Below, in pieces: positions 7,888 through 16,955 of a stretch of 64,000 bases of DNA. Both the position numbers and the translations under genes were made by a program. The DNA comes from Sphingobacteriales bacterium. Its GTDB lineage: Bacteria > Bacteroidota > Bacteroidia > Chitinophagales > UBA2359. The notes below the pieces were generated by a model. It did no database searches and had not been told where the DNA came from. It was given only the letters and a program-made list of their open reading frames with translations. Position 1 is the stretch's first letter. Each line of letters starts with the position of its first letter. Location of the stretch: positions 1,922,001-1,986,000 of the forward strand of contig CP064999.1 in assembly GCA_016700115.1 (NCBI GenBank), written 5' to 3'.

Positions 7888-10800
7888 ATGTTGTCAGTAT
7901 TAAAAAAAATACCTGTAATATGTTTATGGGTGTATGTTTTTTTGACCTGTTCGGAAAATGCCGATGCCCAACCCTGCAAGGAGGTGGTGGGCTATTATCC
8001 GGGCTGGCAATGGTATGACCGGGCGCAGTTGGTGCGCCCTACCACAATAGACTATTCCAAATATACCATCCTTAACTATGTTTTTTTTGCTCCGGATGCC
8101 AATGGCAATATATCGGGTTTCGATTCATGGGGCGATGAAAATCTGTTATTGGGACAGATTAACTGGAGTACTACGCCACCCTCCTATTATCCGAATACTT
8201 CGCTGATTGATTTGGCGCATAACCACAACGTAAAAGTGTTGGTTTCGGTAGGTGGGTGGACATTGTCGGACAATTTCCCCGGTATTGCTGCCGATGCGGT
8301 CAAGCGGCAGACCTTTGCCCAATCTTGTGTCAATCTGCTACAGACTTATAATTTTGACGGCATAGACCTCGATTGGGAATATCCGGGATATGCCGAGCAC
8401 AACGGCACACCGGCAGATAAGGTTAATTTTACCCTGCTGCTTCAGGCAGTTCGCAGTGCTATTGACACTTATGGCACAAGCATCGGTAAACAGTTTTTGC
8501 TGACCGCCGCCGTATCATCGTCTCCGTCTCTCGCAGCCAATGTGGAATGGGAAAATGTTGCTCCGCTGCTGGATATGATCAACCTGATGAGCTATGACTA
8601 TTTCGGCGCATGGGATCCGGTGAGCAATCACAACTCACCGTTGTATGCACCGGCAGTTGGCGACCCGGCGTTTAATCTGAATGCCGGATTTTTGATGCTG
8701 ACCGAAACCTACGACGTGCCGCCGGGAAAAGTCAATATCGGTGTTGCATTTTACGGTCGCAGTTTTAAGCAATGTGCCGGATTGCATCAACCGCATACAG
8801 GAGCCGACACACAAACCTTCTGGCAAGATGAGGGCAGCCCTCAGTATTACAATGTGCTCGGCAATATGGGTTTGTTTAACCAGCACTGGGATGCTCAGGC
8901 TGAAGTGCCTTACCTGACCGGAAACGGCGTTTTGCAATCTTTTGTGAGCTACGACAACCCCGAATCCATTGCACTTAAAGCACAGTATGCGGTTGATAAC
9001 AATGCCCGTGGGGTCATTATTTGGGAGATCACCGGCGACTATCTCGAAACCGCTCCCGGCTCGGGCATCATTGCCGGCACCCCCCTTGCCGATACGCTCA
9101 ATGCCGTGCTTTGCGGGGCTGCGCTTCTCAAGCCCGATTTAACAATTCCTGCTGCATCCGCCAATCCCATCAGCCTGATTGCCGGCAGCAATACCAACAT
9201 CACTTGTTCCATTGCCAATTCAGGAAGCGAAAATGCTCCCGCATCAGTGCTGGGGTTTTATCTATCCTCCGACAATACCTACGATGTTGCCGATGCTTTG
9301 CTGGCAACAACCGGAGTAGCGGCTCTAAATACCGGAAGTTCAGTTCCGGTAAACCTACCCATTGCCATTCCGGCTTTTACCGCCGCAGGAACCTGGTATC
9401 TGATTTTGGTAGCCGATCACGGCAATCTTATCACCGAAAGCAATGAAAACAACAATACCTATCCTGTTTTACTCAATATCAGCACTCCGCCGCTACCACC
9501 GGTTACCGACTTTACCGCATCTGCCACTGCTATTTGCTCCGGACAGCAGATAACGTTTACTTCTCTCGCTACCAATTCGCCCGATATCTGGGCATGGACT
9601 TTTGCCGGAGGCACGCCACCTGTTTCAGGAGTGGCCAATCCAACAATTACATTCAACGCTCCGGGCACTTATTCCGTCAGCTTGACTGCTTCTAACGACT
9701 TCGGCAGTGATACCGAAACCAAAAACGCTTACATTACCGTTTACCCCAACCCAATTGCCAACGCCGGTTCCGATATCAGTATCTGCAATGGTGCTTCAAC
9801 TACCCTTAATGGAAGCGGAGGGACAACTTACTCATGGTCTCCTTCCACAGGGTTGAGTGCGTCAAATGTGTCAAACCCGCAGGCAAGCCCCAACAGCACT
9901 ACGGCCTATACCCTTACAGTTGCCAATGCCAACGGTTGTACGGCAACTGACCAGGTTACCGTTACTATTACGCCCACCACCTCTGCCATCAGCGGCGCAA
10001 ATTCTACCACACCCAATGCTACGAGCGTAATTTACAGCGTAGTCAATACACCCGGAAGCACCTATAACTGGACGGTTCCGGCAGGTGCAGTGATTGCGAG
10101 TGGACAAGGAACCAATCAGATAACCGTCAATTGGGGTGAAACGGGGGGTACGGTTTCTGTTACCGAAACCACCTCCGGGAGCTGTGTTGGCACTCCGCGA
10201 ACGTTGGCCGTTTCGATACAGTCAACGCCCTCTAACTGCCCCACTCGGCCGACAACATACTATATCAACCCTGCCGATCTGAAGCAGGCAGGCGAAATTA
10301 AAATTGGTGAAGCCCGCCTGAATCCGGTTTGGGGAGTAAGCGCCGATGCCGAAATACCTGATAATCGAACAAGTTGGGCAATGGCCATTGCCCATGCCTA
10401 TCAGATTTTTGCGAATGTTACCGATACGGGCATCATGCCGATGAATACCTTTTTTGCCACTCCGCTAAAAGAGTCCTTCTGCGGCTGCGATCCTGACATA
10501 CAAACCGATGCCGCAGACCCTTTCCCCTTCACATTTCAGCCCTTATCTGTCAATGATGGTTGTTTTCAGATTGAGCCTCCCGCTTCGGCATATTCTGAGT
10601 TGATGACGATGTACCCGCAACGCTTTCCCGAAGGAGGCCATGCCCAATTGATTGCCGGCGACCACTTTGAAACAGCCGCCATAGCAAAAGCCTACTATGA
10701 TATTTTTTCCGTCCGCTTTCTCGAAGTCAGTAAAGGATGGGATCCGTTTGGATTTTTTGAAGATGCAACCGACCCCCTTGCAGGAATTAAGGCTATATCC

Positions 10801-12864
10801 GGTGCTTACAACCGGGGGCTTTGGTCTAATCTGGTACAGAACATTTTTTCAACCCAAAGGGACGAAGCGCTTGCCACTTCTGATTTGCTTACCATTTTTG
10901 ATGGTGAACCCACTGCTTATGACCATGCCCAAAAAATCAGCAACTATACCGTTGTGTTAGACAATCAGGCTGCGTTGCTCAATCCCTCTTCGTTGGGTAA
11001 TATCAATCCCGAAACAGGACAACCTTTCAATTATTTTAAAAACTTTTACGATGCTCCTGTAAGTTGGGCAGATGTGGACCATTACCTCTCCCGAATTTTC
11101 CCGCTTTATCCCGATGTCAATTCTGCTTCGGTCATTTCGTCCGTTCAGACCGTTTTTAATTCCATCAATGCGGGGGCACCGATTTCTTTTCGATACGATT
11201 TCGGGCAGGTTTTGGATGCCATCATGTTAGCCCTGCCCATAGACGACCCGACCGAGCGCATTAAAATCAACTACGGATGTGCCAATAGTAGCGGAAACGG
11301 AAATGGAGGCGGCTCAACAGGATGCGGAATTCCGGAGGGTATAGCAACCACAGTAATAAATGCCAACGATGCTACACTTAACTGGACAGCCATTGGAGGA
11401 GCAACCGGATATTACCTGTTGTATCGTCCGGTAAATGGTGCCTGGCAAATCGTCCAACCTTCGACTAATACCATTCAACTGACGGGATTAGTCCCCTTCA
11501 CCACCTACGAAGTACAGTTGGCAGCCAACTGCAATGGAGTCTATTCCAATTACGCTCCTGTTTTTAGCTTTACCACTGCCAACTATCTGAACGACTGCAA
11601 TACCAATATTGGCGCAAACGGATATACAAACGGCTGCCCCATACCAACAGGACTGGAAGCCTATAACCTTACTTTTACATCAGTTACGCTTGAGTGGGAT
11701 GATGTTCCAACAGCTACCGGATACTATATGTTGTATCGCCCTGAAGACGGTGTTTGGAGTATTCTTTCCCCGACAAGCAACACGATTAACCTGAATAGCC
11801 TTCAGCCGAATACAACTTACGAAGTTCTGCTTGCAACCAACTGTAACGGTATCTATACGGATAATGCCCCGATGTTTACTTTTACCACCGACAACAGCGG
11901 CGGCAGCAGCAGCACTGTTCCCTGCCCGTGCAATATTCCTTCCGGCATATCGGCAAACGATATTACCTTTCAAACTGCAACAGTTGTGTGGAACCCTGTG
12001 GCCGAAGCCACTCAATATTTGATTCGCTACCGGCAACAAGGCACTGAAACCTGGCTTCAGGTCAGTCAAACAGAAACGAATCTGCCATTGGACGGCTTAT
12101 ATCCCGGCACCACCTATGAGGTTCAGATCGCCTCAGTTTGCAGTACCACTACCGGCAGTTTTTCAACTTCACTCCTTTTTACCACCACCACCTCACCGTC
12201 TGCATTGCTGAAATTCAAACTATACCTTCAGGGGGCATATCTTCCGGTTTCAGCACTAATGACCACTTCCCTGTCAACAGGAGAGCATTTACCCGCCTCC
12301 CATCCTTACAATAATGCTCCCTGGTATTATTCGGGCACAGAAAATCTGGACCAGATACCGACCGGTGCTACCGATTGGGTGCTAATAGAAGCCAGAAACG
12401 CATTAGATCCGTATCTCGTTGTAGAACGAAGGGCGGCACTGTTGCTCAATAACAGCAATGTTCAGGATGCAGACGGAAGTGCAGGGGTTAAATTTTATCA
12501 ACTGATTGCCGGAGTTCCTTATTTCTATGTCGCTCGTCATCGCAACCATTTGGCTGTAATGACAGCCGAAGCGCTGCCATTAGTCAATGGTGCAACTATA
12601 GATTTCACGCAGCCGGCTACCGTCATGTCTGCCGCAAGTCAGCTAAAGCCCTTATCCAATGGAGCTTATGCCCTGATGGGTGGCGATATGAATGGGGATG
12701 GAGTTATTTCTGTTGCAGATTTTAATTTGTATCAGTCACAATCATCTTTCCTGAACGGATATTATCCGGCCGATATAAATTTAGATTCGACGGTTTCGGT
12801 GTCCGACTTCAATTTATATCTGCCAAACGCTGCATCCATCGGTGTGGTGTATATAAGATATTGA
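7888..12864 (+). CDS. Secreted GH18 chitinase with second lysozyme-like domain and dockerin-like C-terminus
   Basis: 1658 residues. Signal peptide 1-27. Residues ~30-405 form a GH18 domain; the catalytic motif DGIDLDWE is complete at 157-164 with acid Glu164, and SVGGW lies upstream. Then CARDB-like (~415-530), PKD (~540-620, reading DFTASATAICSG) and Ig-like (~620-780) domains. Residues ~785-1130 look like a lysozyme-superfamily (GH23/transglycosylase-type) domain: KES with Glu862, GCFQI at 891-895 and AYNRG at 973-977 match the ES / GxxQI / AYNxG signature. Three fibronectin type III domains follow (~1145-1430, with repeated TTYEVQLA/TTYEVLLA). The end (~1440-1658) is the shared dockerin-like module (DMNGDGVISVADF, DINLDSTVSVSDF, IGVVYIRY). 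It probably degrades extracellular chitin and perhaps peptidoglycan or another glycan. Assignment of the second domain is from motifs only. Confidence 0.9.
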   Translation: MLSVLKKIPVICLWVYVFLTCSENADAQPCKEVVGYYPGWQWYDRAQLVRPTTIDYSKYTILNYVFFAPDANGNISGFDSWGDENLLLGQINWSTTPPSYYPNTSLIDLAHNHNVKVLVSVGGWTLSDNFPGIAADAVKRQTFAQSCVNLLQTYNFDGIDLDWEYPGYAEHNGTPADKVNFTLLLQAVRSAIDTYGTSIGKQFLLTAAVSSSPSLAANVEWENVAPLLDMINLMSYDYFGAWDPVSNHNSPLYAPAVGDPAFNLNAGFLMLTETYDVPPGKVNIGVAFYGRSFKQCAGLHQPHTGADTQTFWQDEGSPQYYNVLGNMGLFNQHWDAQAEVPYLTGNGVLQSFVSYDNPESIALKAQYAVDNNARGVIIWEITGDYLETAPGSGIIAGTPLADTLNAVLCGAALLKPDLTIPAASANPISLIAGSNTNITCSIANSGSENAPASVLGFYLSSDNTYDVADALLATTGVAALNTGSSVPVNLPIAIPAFTAAGTWYLILVADHGNLITESNENNNTYPVLLNISTPPLPPVTDFTASATAICSGQQITFTSLATNSPDIWAWTFAGGTPPVSGVANPTITFNAPGTYSVSLTASNDFGSDTETKNAYITVYPNPIANAGSDISICNGASTTLNGSGGTTYSWSPSTGLSASNVSNPQASPNSTTAYTLTVANANGCTATDQVTVTITPTTSAISGANSTTPNATSVIYSVVNTPGSTYNWTVPAGAVIASGQGTNQITVNWGETGGTVSVTETTSGSCVGTPRTLAVSIQSTPSNCPTRPTTYYINPADLKQAGEIKIGEARLNPVWGVSADAEIPDNRTSWAMAIAHAYQIFANVTDTGIMPMNTFFATPLKESFCGCDPDIQTDAADPFPFTFQPLSVNDGCFQIEPPASAYSELMTMYPQRFPEGGHAQLIAGDHFETAAIAKAYYDIFSVRFLEVSKGWDPFGFFEDATDPLAGIKAISGAYNRGLWSNLVQNIFSTQRDEALATSDLLTIFDGEPTAYDHAQKISNYTVVLDNQAALLNPSSLGNINPETGQPFNYFKNFYDAPVSWADVDHYLSRIFPLYPDVNSASVISSVQTVFNSINAGAPISFRYDFGQVLDAIMLALPIDDPTERIKINYGCANSSGNGNGGGSTGCGIPEGIATTVINANDATLNWTAIGGATGYYLLYRPVNGAWQIVQPSTNTIQLTGLVPFTTYEVQLAANCNGVYSNYAPVFSFTTANYLNDCNTNIGANGYTNGCPIPTGLEAYNLTFTSVTLEWDDVPTATGYYMLYRPEDGVWSILSPTSNTINLNSLQPNTTYEVLLATNCNGIYTDNAPMFTFTTDNSGGSSSTVPCPCNIPSGISANDITFQTATVVWNPVAEATQYLIRYRQQGTETWLQVSQTETNLPLDGLYPGTTYEVQIASVCSTTTGSFSTSLLFTTTTSPSALLKFKLYLQGAYLPVSALMTTSLSTGEHLPASHPYNNAPWYYSGTENLDQIPTGATDWVLIEARNALDPYLVVERRAALLLNNSNVQDADGSAGVKFYQLIAGVPYFYVARHRNHLAVMTAEALPLVNGATIDFTQPATVMSAASQLKPLSNGAYALMGGDMNGDGVISVADFNLYQSQSSFLNGYYPADINLDSTVSVSDFNLYLPNAASIGVVYIRY

Positions 12865-12874
12865 GAGCAGGCGG

Positions 12875-13636
12875 TTAGTTATCCTGCCCCAATCTGGGAC
12901 GATTTCGCAGTGGAGGCGGGGGCATTTGATGCAAACTGTCGTTTCCATAAAGGCGGTGCAACCGGATATGTCTTCGAATGAGTTGCCATTGTACAGAGTC
13001 TTCGGCGGTAAACGGGATGCCTTGTTTCCTTTTCTGGTGTAACTCTCTAAGTTTGCCGGTATCCGGAGGAGTTTGCAGTCGCTCGTGTATATGCTTTCGA
13101 AATTTAGCAGAATCGAGGGGCATGGGGCGAGGGGGCATCCGATGCTTTCCGGGACGGAAATCGGGGATAGAATCAATACCGGGCAAACTGTCGTTTGGCT
13201 TTGGTGAAAGTGGAGAATTCATGATGCGATGTCGTTTCCAAAGCTTAAAAGGAGGAGGGGGTGGGGGCAACCCTTTTTTCTCGCGGTCTTTGACTTCTTG
13301 TCTGCGTTTGGCTATTTTTTCTCTTTGCGTTTCGTTCAACAGCGTATCTATTTCATGCAACATCGAATCTACGGTTGACCTGATCAGTAACCGGTGTTCC
13401 TGATTGATGGCTAATATTTCAGATTGATACTTTTCGATTGACGGTTCCAGAATTTTCATTTGTTCCTCATCCGGTTCAATGGTGCCGATGATATCCCGCA
13501 TAGGAGATTCCCGCAGTTGTTGCAAATGATGTACGCGGCTTTCAACGAATCGTCCGGTACTCAAAGCCCCCAACACAAAGCCGATGAGCAATGTCAATAT
13601 AATGATGGCGGTAGATTTTAGGTTCATGTATGACAA
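12875..13636 (-). CDS. Spy/CpxP-like periplasmic sensor protein
   Basis: 253 residues: one N-terminal transmembrane segment (TAIIILTLLIGFVLGALS), then a helical region (~30-120) rich in Glu, Gln and Lys with the pattern LNETQREKIAKRRQEVKDREKK, typical of Spy/CpxP/CnrX-like heavy-metal-resistance proteins. The second half is Pro-, His-, Met- and Arg-rich and low in complexity (PPPPPP, KHRMPPRPMP, RRHIRLHRL). It is the last gene of an ECF sigma / anti-sigma operon (24-nt gap), which recalls the CnrYXH arrangement in which the periplasmic member senses metal or misfolded protein. Sensing function is inference; the His/Met-rich tail would be compatible with metal binding. It converges on the chitinase gene with only 10 nt between stop codons. 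Confidence 0.6.
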   Translation of the reverse strand: MSYMNLKSTAIIILTLLIGFVLGALSTGRFVESRVHHLQQLRESPMRDIIGTIEPDEEQMKILEPSIEKYQSEILAINQEHRLLIRSTVDSMLHEIDTLLNETQREKIAKRRQEVKDREKKGLPPPPPPFKLWKRHRIMNSPLSPKPNDSLPGIDSIPDFRPGKHRMPPRPMPLDSAKFRKHIHERLQTPPDTGKLRELHQKRKQGIPFTAEDSVQWQLIRRHIRLHRLYGNDSLHQMPPPPLRNRPRLGQDN

Positions 13637-13660
13637 GATTATAAGTTGGGCGTATTTAAT

Positions 13661-14089
13661 TTACAATTCAATCGAATAGTAAAGGTTCAGATCTTCGGCT
13701 TCGAGATTGCTAAGTCCTGTCAAAGCATTGACAGACAAGGACTGATGATGGTAATAGGTCAATGCTAAAAGCAGCAAAATGGCGGCTACTCCCGAAACTG
13801 CAACTCTTCTGAAAGCTACTGCCAATGAGGAGTCAAACGGACGTGCCTTGCCTTTTGCTGCTTCTATTTGGCCAACAGCAGTCATAACGCGATCTTCAAA
13901 CCCATCTGAGAATTCAAAAACCTGACCTGCCAGCAAATTCCGGTTAGAGATCAACCGTTGTTGTTCTTTTTTTAGCGCTTCATGTTCCTGCAAAGCTGTA
14001 TTCAGGATTTGTTGCTCTTCCAATGTGAGGTCTTCTTCCAGAGAACGGAGGAGGAGATGGTATAATTTGTCGTTTTCTAAGTTTATCAT
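13661..14089 (-). CDS. Probable anti-sigma factor (single-pass)
   Basis: 142 residues. The N-terminal ~85 residues are helical and charged (LYHLLLRSLEEDLTLEEQQIL, resembling the anti-sigma cytosolic domain); one transmembrane segment follows at ~93-113 (VAVSGVAAILLLLALTYY), then a short periplasmic tail. It starts 28 nt after the stop of the ECF sigma gene, so the two are surely co-transcribed. Role inferred from topology and position: it would hold the sigma factor at the membrane until an envelope signal arrives. No zinc-binding HxxxCxxC motif is visible, so it is not of the ZAS class. Confidence 0.65.
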   Translation of the reverse strand: MINLENDKLYHLLLRSLEEDLTLEEQQILNTALQEHEALKKEQQRLISNRNLLAGQVFEFSDGFEDRVMTAVGQIEAAKGKARPFDSSLAVAFRRVAVSGVAAILLLLALTYYHHQSLSVNALTGLSNLEAEDLNLYYSIEL

Positions 14090-14117
14090 AGTTATTACAG
14101 ATAGAGGGTATTAAGAA

Positions 14118-14699
14118 TTAATTTTGAAGACGGTCAATGATTTGTTTGAGTTTATCCTGTGCCCGTGCCAGTCTCGATAAAACTGTGCCGATTGGCAGGT
14201 CAAGCAAATCGGCTGTTTCCTGCGAAGAATAGCCCTTGACCAATCTCAGCACCACAACACTCCTGAATTTTGGGTCTAAACAACTCAGTGCTTTTTGCAC
14301 AAGTTCTTTAGAATCGTATTTTTCAGGGGTTTCTGTTTCATCAGGGATAGACATTTCAATTTCATGGTCGTTCTTGTTTTTGGGGTTTGAGGTGGTAAAA
14401 AATGATAAAAAAGAGCGTTTTTTCCTTCGTTTCAGTTCGTTAAGGGATAAATTGATGGCAATTCTTGTCAGGTAAGTACCTACTGCCGAGTCGCCTCTGA
14501 AATTTGGGAGTGCGCGGTAAAACCTGATAAATGTTTCTTGCCCCACATCTTCGGCTTCAATAGTATTGCCCAACATTCCGATAACCGTTGAAGCCACGAG
14601 TTTTTGATGCCTTAGTATCAGCAATTTAAACGCCTGCGGATTTCCGTGGCGCGCCAACTCGACTAATTCTATATCGGTACGAAGAGTCATCAATTCCAT
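14118..14699 (-). CDS. ECF-type RNA polymerase sigma factor
   Basis: 193 residues, normal length for an ECF factor. Region 2 is clear (IEAEDVGQETFIRFYRALPNF, with the D-x-x-Q-E-T/V-F core), as is region 4 with its helix-turn-helix (GYSSQETADLLDLPIGTVLSR). A Lys/Arg-rich linker (LKRRKKRS) separates them. First gene of a three-gene operon with an anti-sigma factor and a Spy/CpxP-like protein. It probably directs an envelope or metal stress regulon and perhaps its own promoter; no TAnnTTTG box is seen upstream, which is compatible with autoregulation. Confidence 0.92.
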   Translation of the reverse strand: MELMTLRTDIELVELARHGNPQAFKLLILRHQKLVASTVIGMLGNTIEAEDVGQETFIRFYRALPNFRGDSAVGTYLTRIAINLSLNELKRRKKRSFLSFFTTSNPKNKNDHEIEMSIPDETETPEKYDSKELVQKALSCLDPKFRSVVVLRLVKGYSSQETADLLDLPIGTVLSRLARAQDKLKQIIDRLQN

Positions 14700-14875
14700 C
14701 TGTTCAGATTAGACAGTAGTAAAGTCCGGTTTATTCCAATCCTTTTAGTCAAATAAACGGATTAAATCTAATCCAAACAGGGATACCGGATAAGTGGTCT
14801 GTTGATTAAGCTGAAAACAACAGGTTCTAAACTAAAAAAAGCGGTTGGGTTGTTAAAGCCAACAGTACAGCAGGA

Positions 14876-16033
14876 TTAGTCAAACGGGTTTTTAAAAGCG
14901 GGGTTGTTGACAAATGCAGTGTCTGTTAAGGTATGAATGAAGGCGATAAGTGCATCTTTATGTTCCTGAGAGAGTTGTTTGCCGATGCCGCCGAAATCGG
15001 TAATCATCAGGATGTCTAAGGTGGGAGAAGGTTTGATATGATCGCTGTAATGGTCGAGCACTTCTTCGAGAGTAGCAAAACGTCCGTCGTGCATATAAGG
15101 GGCGGTTAATGCCGTATTTCGCAGCGTGGTTGTTCTGAATAACCCGTTGTCCTGAGGCAGTCCTGTTACGCCACCTAAACCCTTATCCGGAAACTGACCA
15201 CCGGCGGGGATATTGTCTAATCCGTTGTTGTGGAACAGATTATCGGTAAAAAATCGCCCGGCATCTCCATGACAGTGAAAACAGTCGCCTCCGGTTTCGC
15301 TGTAAAATAACTGGAAGCCTAAGTCTTCTTGTTCAGTAAAGAACACGCCGGTTCCCGGTGTGCTTGCCAAATCAAATTTTGAACCTCCGCTAATGAGGGT
15401 TCGTTCAAACTGAGCGATGGCTTTGGTAACTTCTGTCGAGGTAATTTCTTTTACACCAAAAGCCTGATAGAAATCTATCCGGTATTCTAATCTCGACATT
15501 AAGTCGCAAATGGCATTTTCCCAGGTATTGTGCATTTCGATGGGATTGATGACCGGTTCAAAGGCCTGCTCCTCCAAACTGCCCGACCGTCCGTCCCAAA
15601 ACAAACGGTTGGTCCAGGCAAGGTTAATCAGTGCCATCGAATTTCTGTTGCCTTCAACTAAATCAATACCGGTGCTGAAGCGTTTGCCATTGTCGGTAAA
15701 CGAGTATTCGATATTATGACAACTTGCGCAGGATTGTGAGCTGTCGGCAGATAAAATCGGGTCATAAAACAGTTTTCTCCCCAATTGTACGCCCTCTTCG
15801 GTCAATTGATTGTTTGCCGGAATAGGCATTGTCTGAGGCAAAGTGGGCGGAATTACCAAATCATAAGGTGTCGGGTTATATGCATACAAATCCCAGTTTA
15901 TTTGTAAATCAACGCCACATTCTCCCACAGGGTCAATGCAATCATCTTTACATGAACTATAAAAACTAACTTGAAGTGCAAAAAACAACAGTAATACGCT
16001 ATACTTATTAAATATATTTTTCCGAAAAAACAT
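14876..16033 (-). CDS. Di-heme cytochrome c peroxidase (CcpA/MauG family) lipoprotein
   Basis: 385 residues. The N-terminus looks like a lipoprotein signal with Cys28 (SFYSSC). Two c-type heme sites: CASCH at 102-106 and CFHCH at 251-255, the spacing of the bacterial di-heme peroxidase family. The typical LGRKLFYDPILS lies before the first heme and APYMHDGRFATLEEVLDHY near the end. Members reduce hydrogen peroxide with electrons from cytochrome c or, in MauG-like branches, oxidise protein or organic substrates. Periplasmic and outer-membrane anchored by prediction. A perfect TACCTTTG box lies upstream (16100-16107). Confidence 0.92.
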   Translation of the reverse strand: MFFRKNIFNKYSVLLLFFALQVSFYSSCKDDCIDPVGECGVDLQINWDLYAYNPTPYDLVIPPTLPQTMPIPANNQLTEEGVQLGRKLFYDPILSADSSQSCASCHNIEYSFTDNGKRFSTGIDLVEGNRNSMALINLAWTNRLFWDGRSGSLEEQAFEPVINPIEMHNTWENAICDLMSRLEYRIDFYQAFGVKEITSTEVTKAIAQFERTLISGGSKFDLASTPGTGVFFTEQEDLGFQLFYSETGGDCFHCHGDAGRFFTDNLFHNNGLDNIPAGGQFPDKGLGGVTGLPQDNGLFRTTTLRNTALTAPYMHDGRFATLEEVLDHYSDHIKPSPTLDILMITDFGGIGKQLSQEHKDALIAFIHTLTDTAFVNNPAFKNPFD

Positions 16034-16099
16034 CCCCTACAGATTTAGTTTTTTTAAGCACGAATAATCAGATACTTGTTTGAGCCGTGCTACATCACT

Positions 16100-16107
16100 C
16101 AAAGGTA
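16100..16107 (-). promoter_or_regulatory. -7 promoter box (TACCTTTG) of the peroxidase gene
   Basis: Perfect match to TAnnTTTG on the minus strand, 66 nt upstream of the start at 16033. No clear -33 element. Confidence 0.5.
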
Positions 16108-16243
16108 AATAGTTTTTGTATAAAATATAGGCTGGATTACTCCATTTGTTGGATTTGATCCACCGGTTTTTGTTTGCCTGTATTCAACTACAATTCAGTT
16201 TATTTGCTGTAAAAGAATTTTTTAACATTTTTTTGACAAAACG

Positions 16244-16274
16244 GTTGCAAAGTTGATACTAAATCCTAACTTTC
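16244..16274 (+). promoter_or_regulatory. Possible promoter of the small lipoprotein gene
   Basis: GTTG, 19 nt, then TAACTTTC: one mismatch in each element of the TTTG / TAnnTTTG promoter. It would leave a leader of about 150 nt before the ATG at 16434. Nothing else is recognised in the rest of the 16108-16433 gap. Confidence 0.3.
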
Positions 16275-16433
16275 GGTTGCATTGTAATCATAACGACAAT
16301 CATTCAGATTACAGGAGAATTTACTTGTTTTTTAAAAGTTAAATACATCTGTTTTATGGTGTTTGCCTTTTGCCTTTGATGTGCCAATTTAAACTTCCCT
16401 GTTAAAAAGTTATCACCAATAAAATAGTTGAGT

Positions 16434-16862
16434 ATGAGGAAAAAACTACCTTTTTTTATCATGTACATCCTGCTTATTTTGGCTGTTTCATGCAGCAAAA
16501 AGACAGCCGATACCAACCAAACGGCAACAAAAGAAGCCCAAAAGGAAGGGAACACGGTTATGTCTGCCGAATCCGTTGAAAAACAAAAAGAGCCTATGCC
16601 CTTGCCGGGTTTTACGCCTACCGGTAATAACGAGGTAGATGCGGCAAACTATGCAAAAGCCAAAGAAGACCTGTACAACAACGACCCCGAAGGCTTCAAA
16701 GCCTGGGCGGAAAGTCAGGAATCGGTCAGTACTCAATCTGCTTCTGAATTGGGTATTCCTGTCCAGATTACCGAAATTCCTTACTCCGATTATGTCAATC
16801 TGCCTCAAGCTCGGAAAGACTATATTGATGCCCATCCCGAACTGTTCAAAATCGTTAAATAG
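16434..16862 (+). CDS. Small lipoprotein of unknown function
   Basis: 142 residues from the ATG at 16434; the frame opens at an unlikely TTG two codons earlier. The lipobox LILAVSC is clear, so mature residue 1 is Cys. A Thr/Lys/Glu-rich linker follows (~20-55) and then a domain with repeated short motifs about amino acid blocks (NNEVDAANYAKAKEDLYNNDPEGFKAWAES, then YVNLPQARKDYIDAHPELFKI). I do not recognise the family. It lies 93 nt upstream of the giant adhesin and may be co-transcribed with it. Confidence 0.65.
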   Translation: MRKKLPFFIMYILLILAVSCSKKTADTNQTATKEAQKEGNTVMSAESVEKQKEPMPLPGFTPTGNNEVDAANYAKAKEDLYNNDPEGFKAWAESQESVSTQSASELGIPVQITEIPYSDYVNLPQARKDYIDAHPELFKIVK

Positions 16863-16955
16863 ACGGTTTTTCCACAATGACCAATACTGGAAATTTTTTT
16901 CCGGAAGAAACGGCCATGTTAAAAAAAATTTATTCTCCCCCAAACTTTAAAATTT

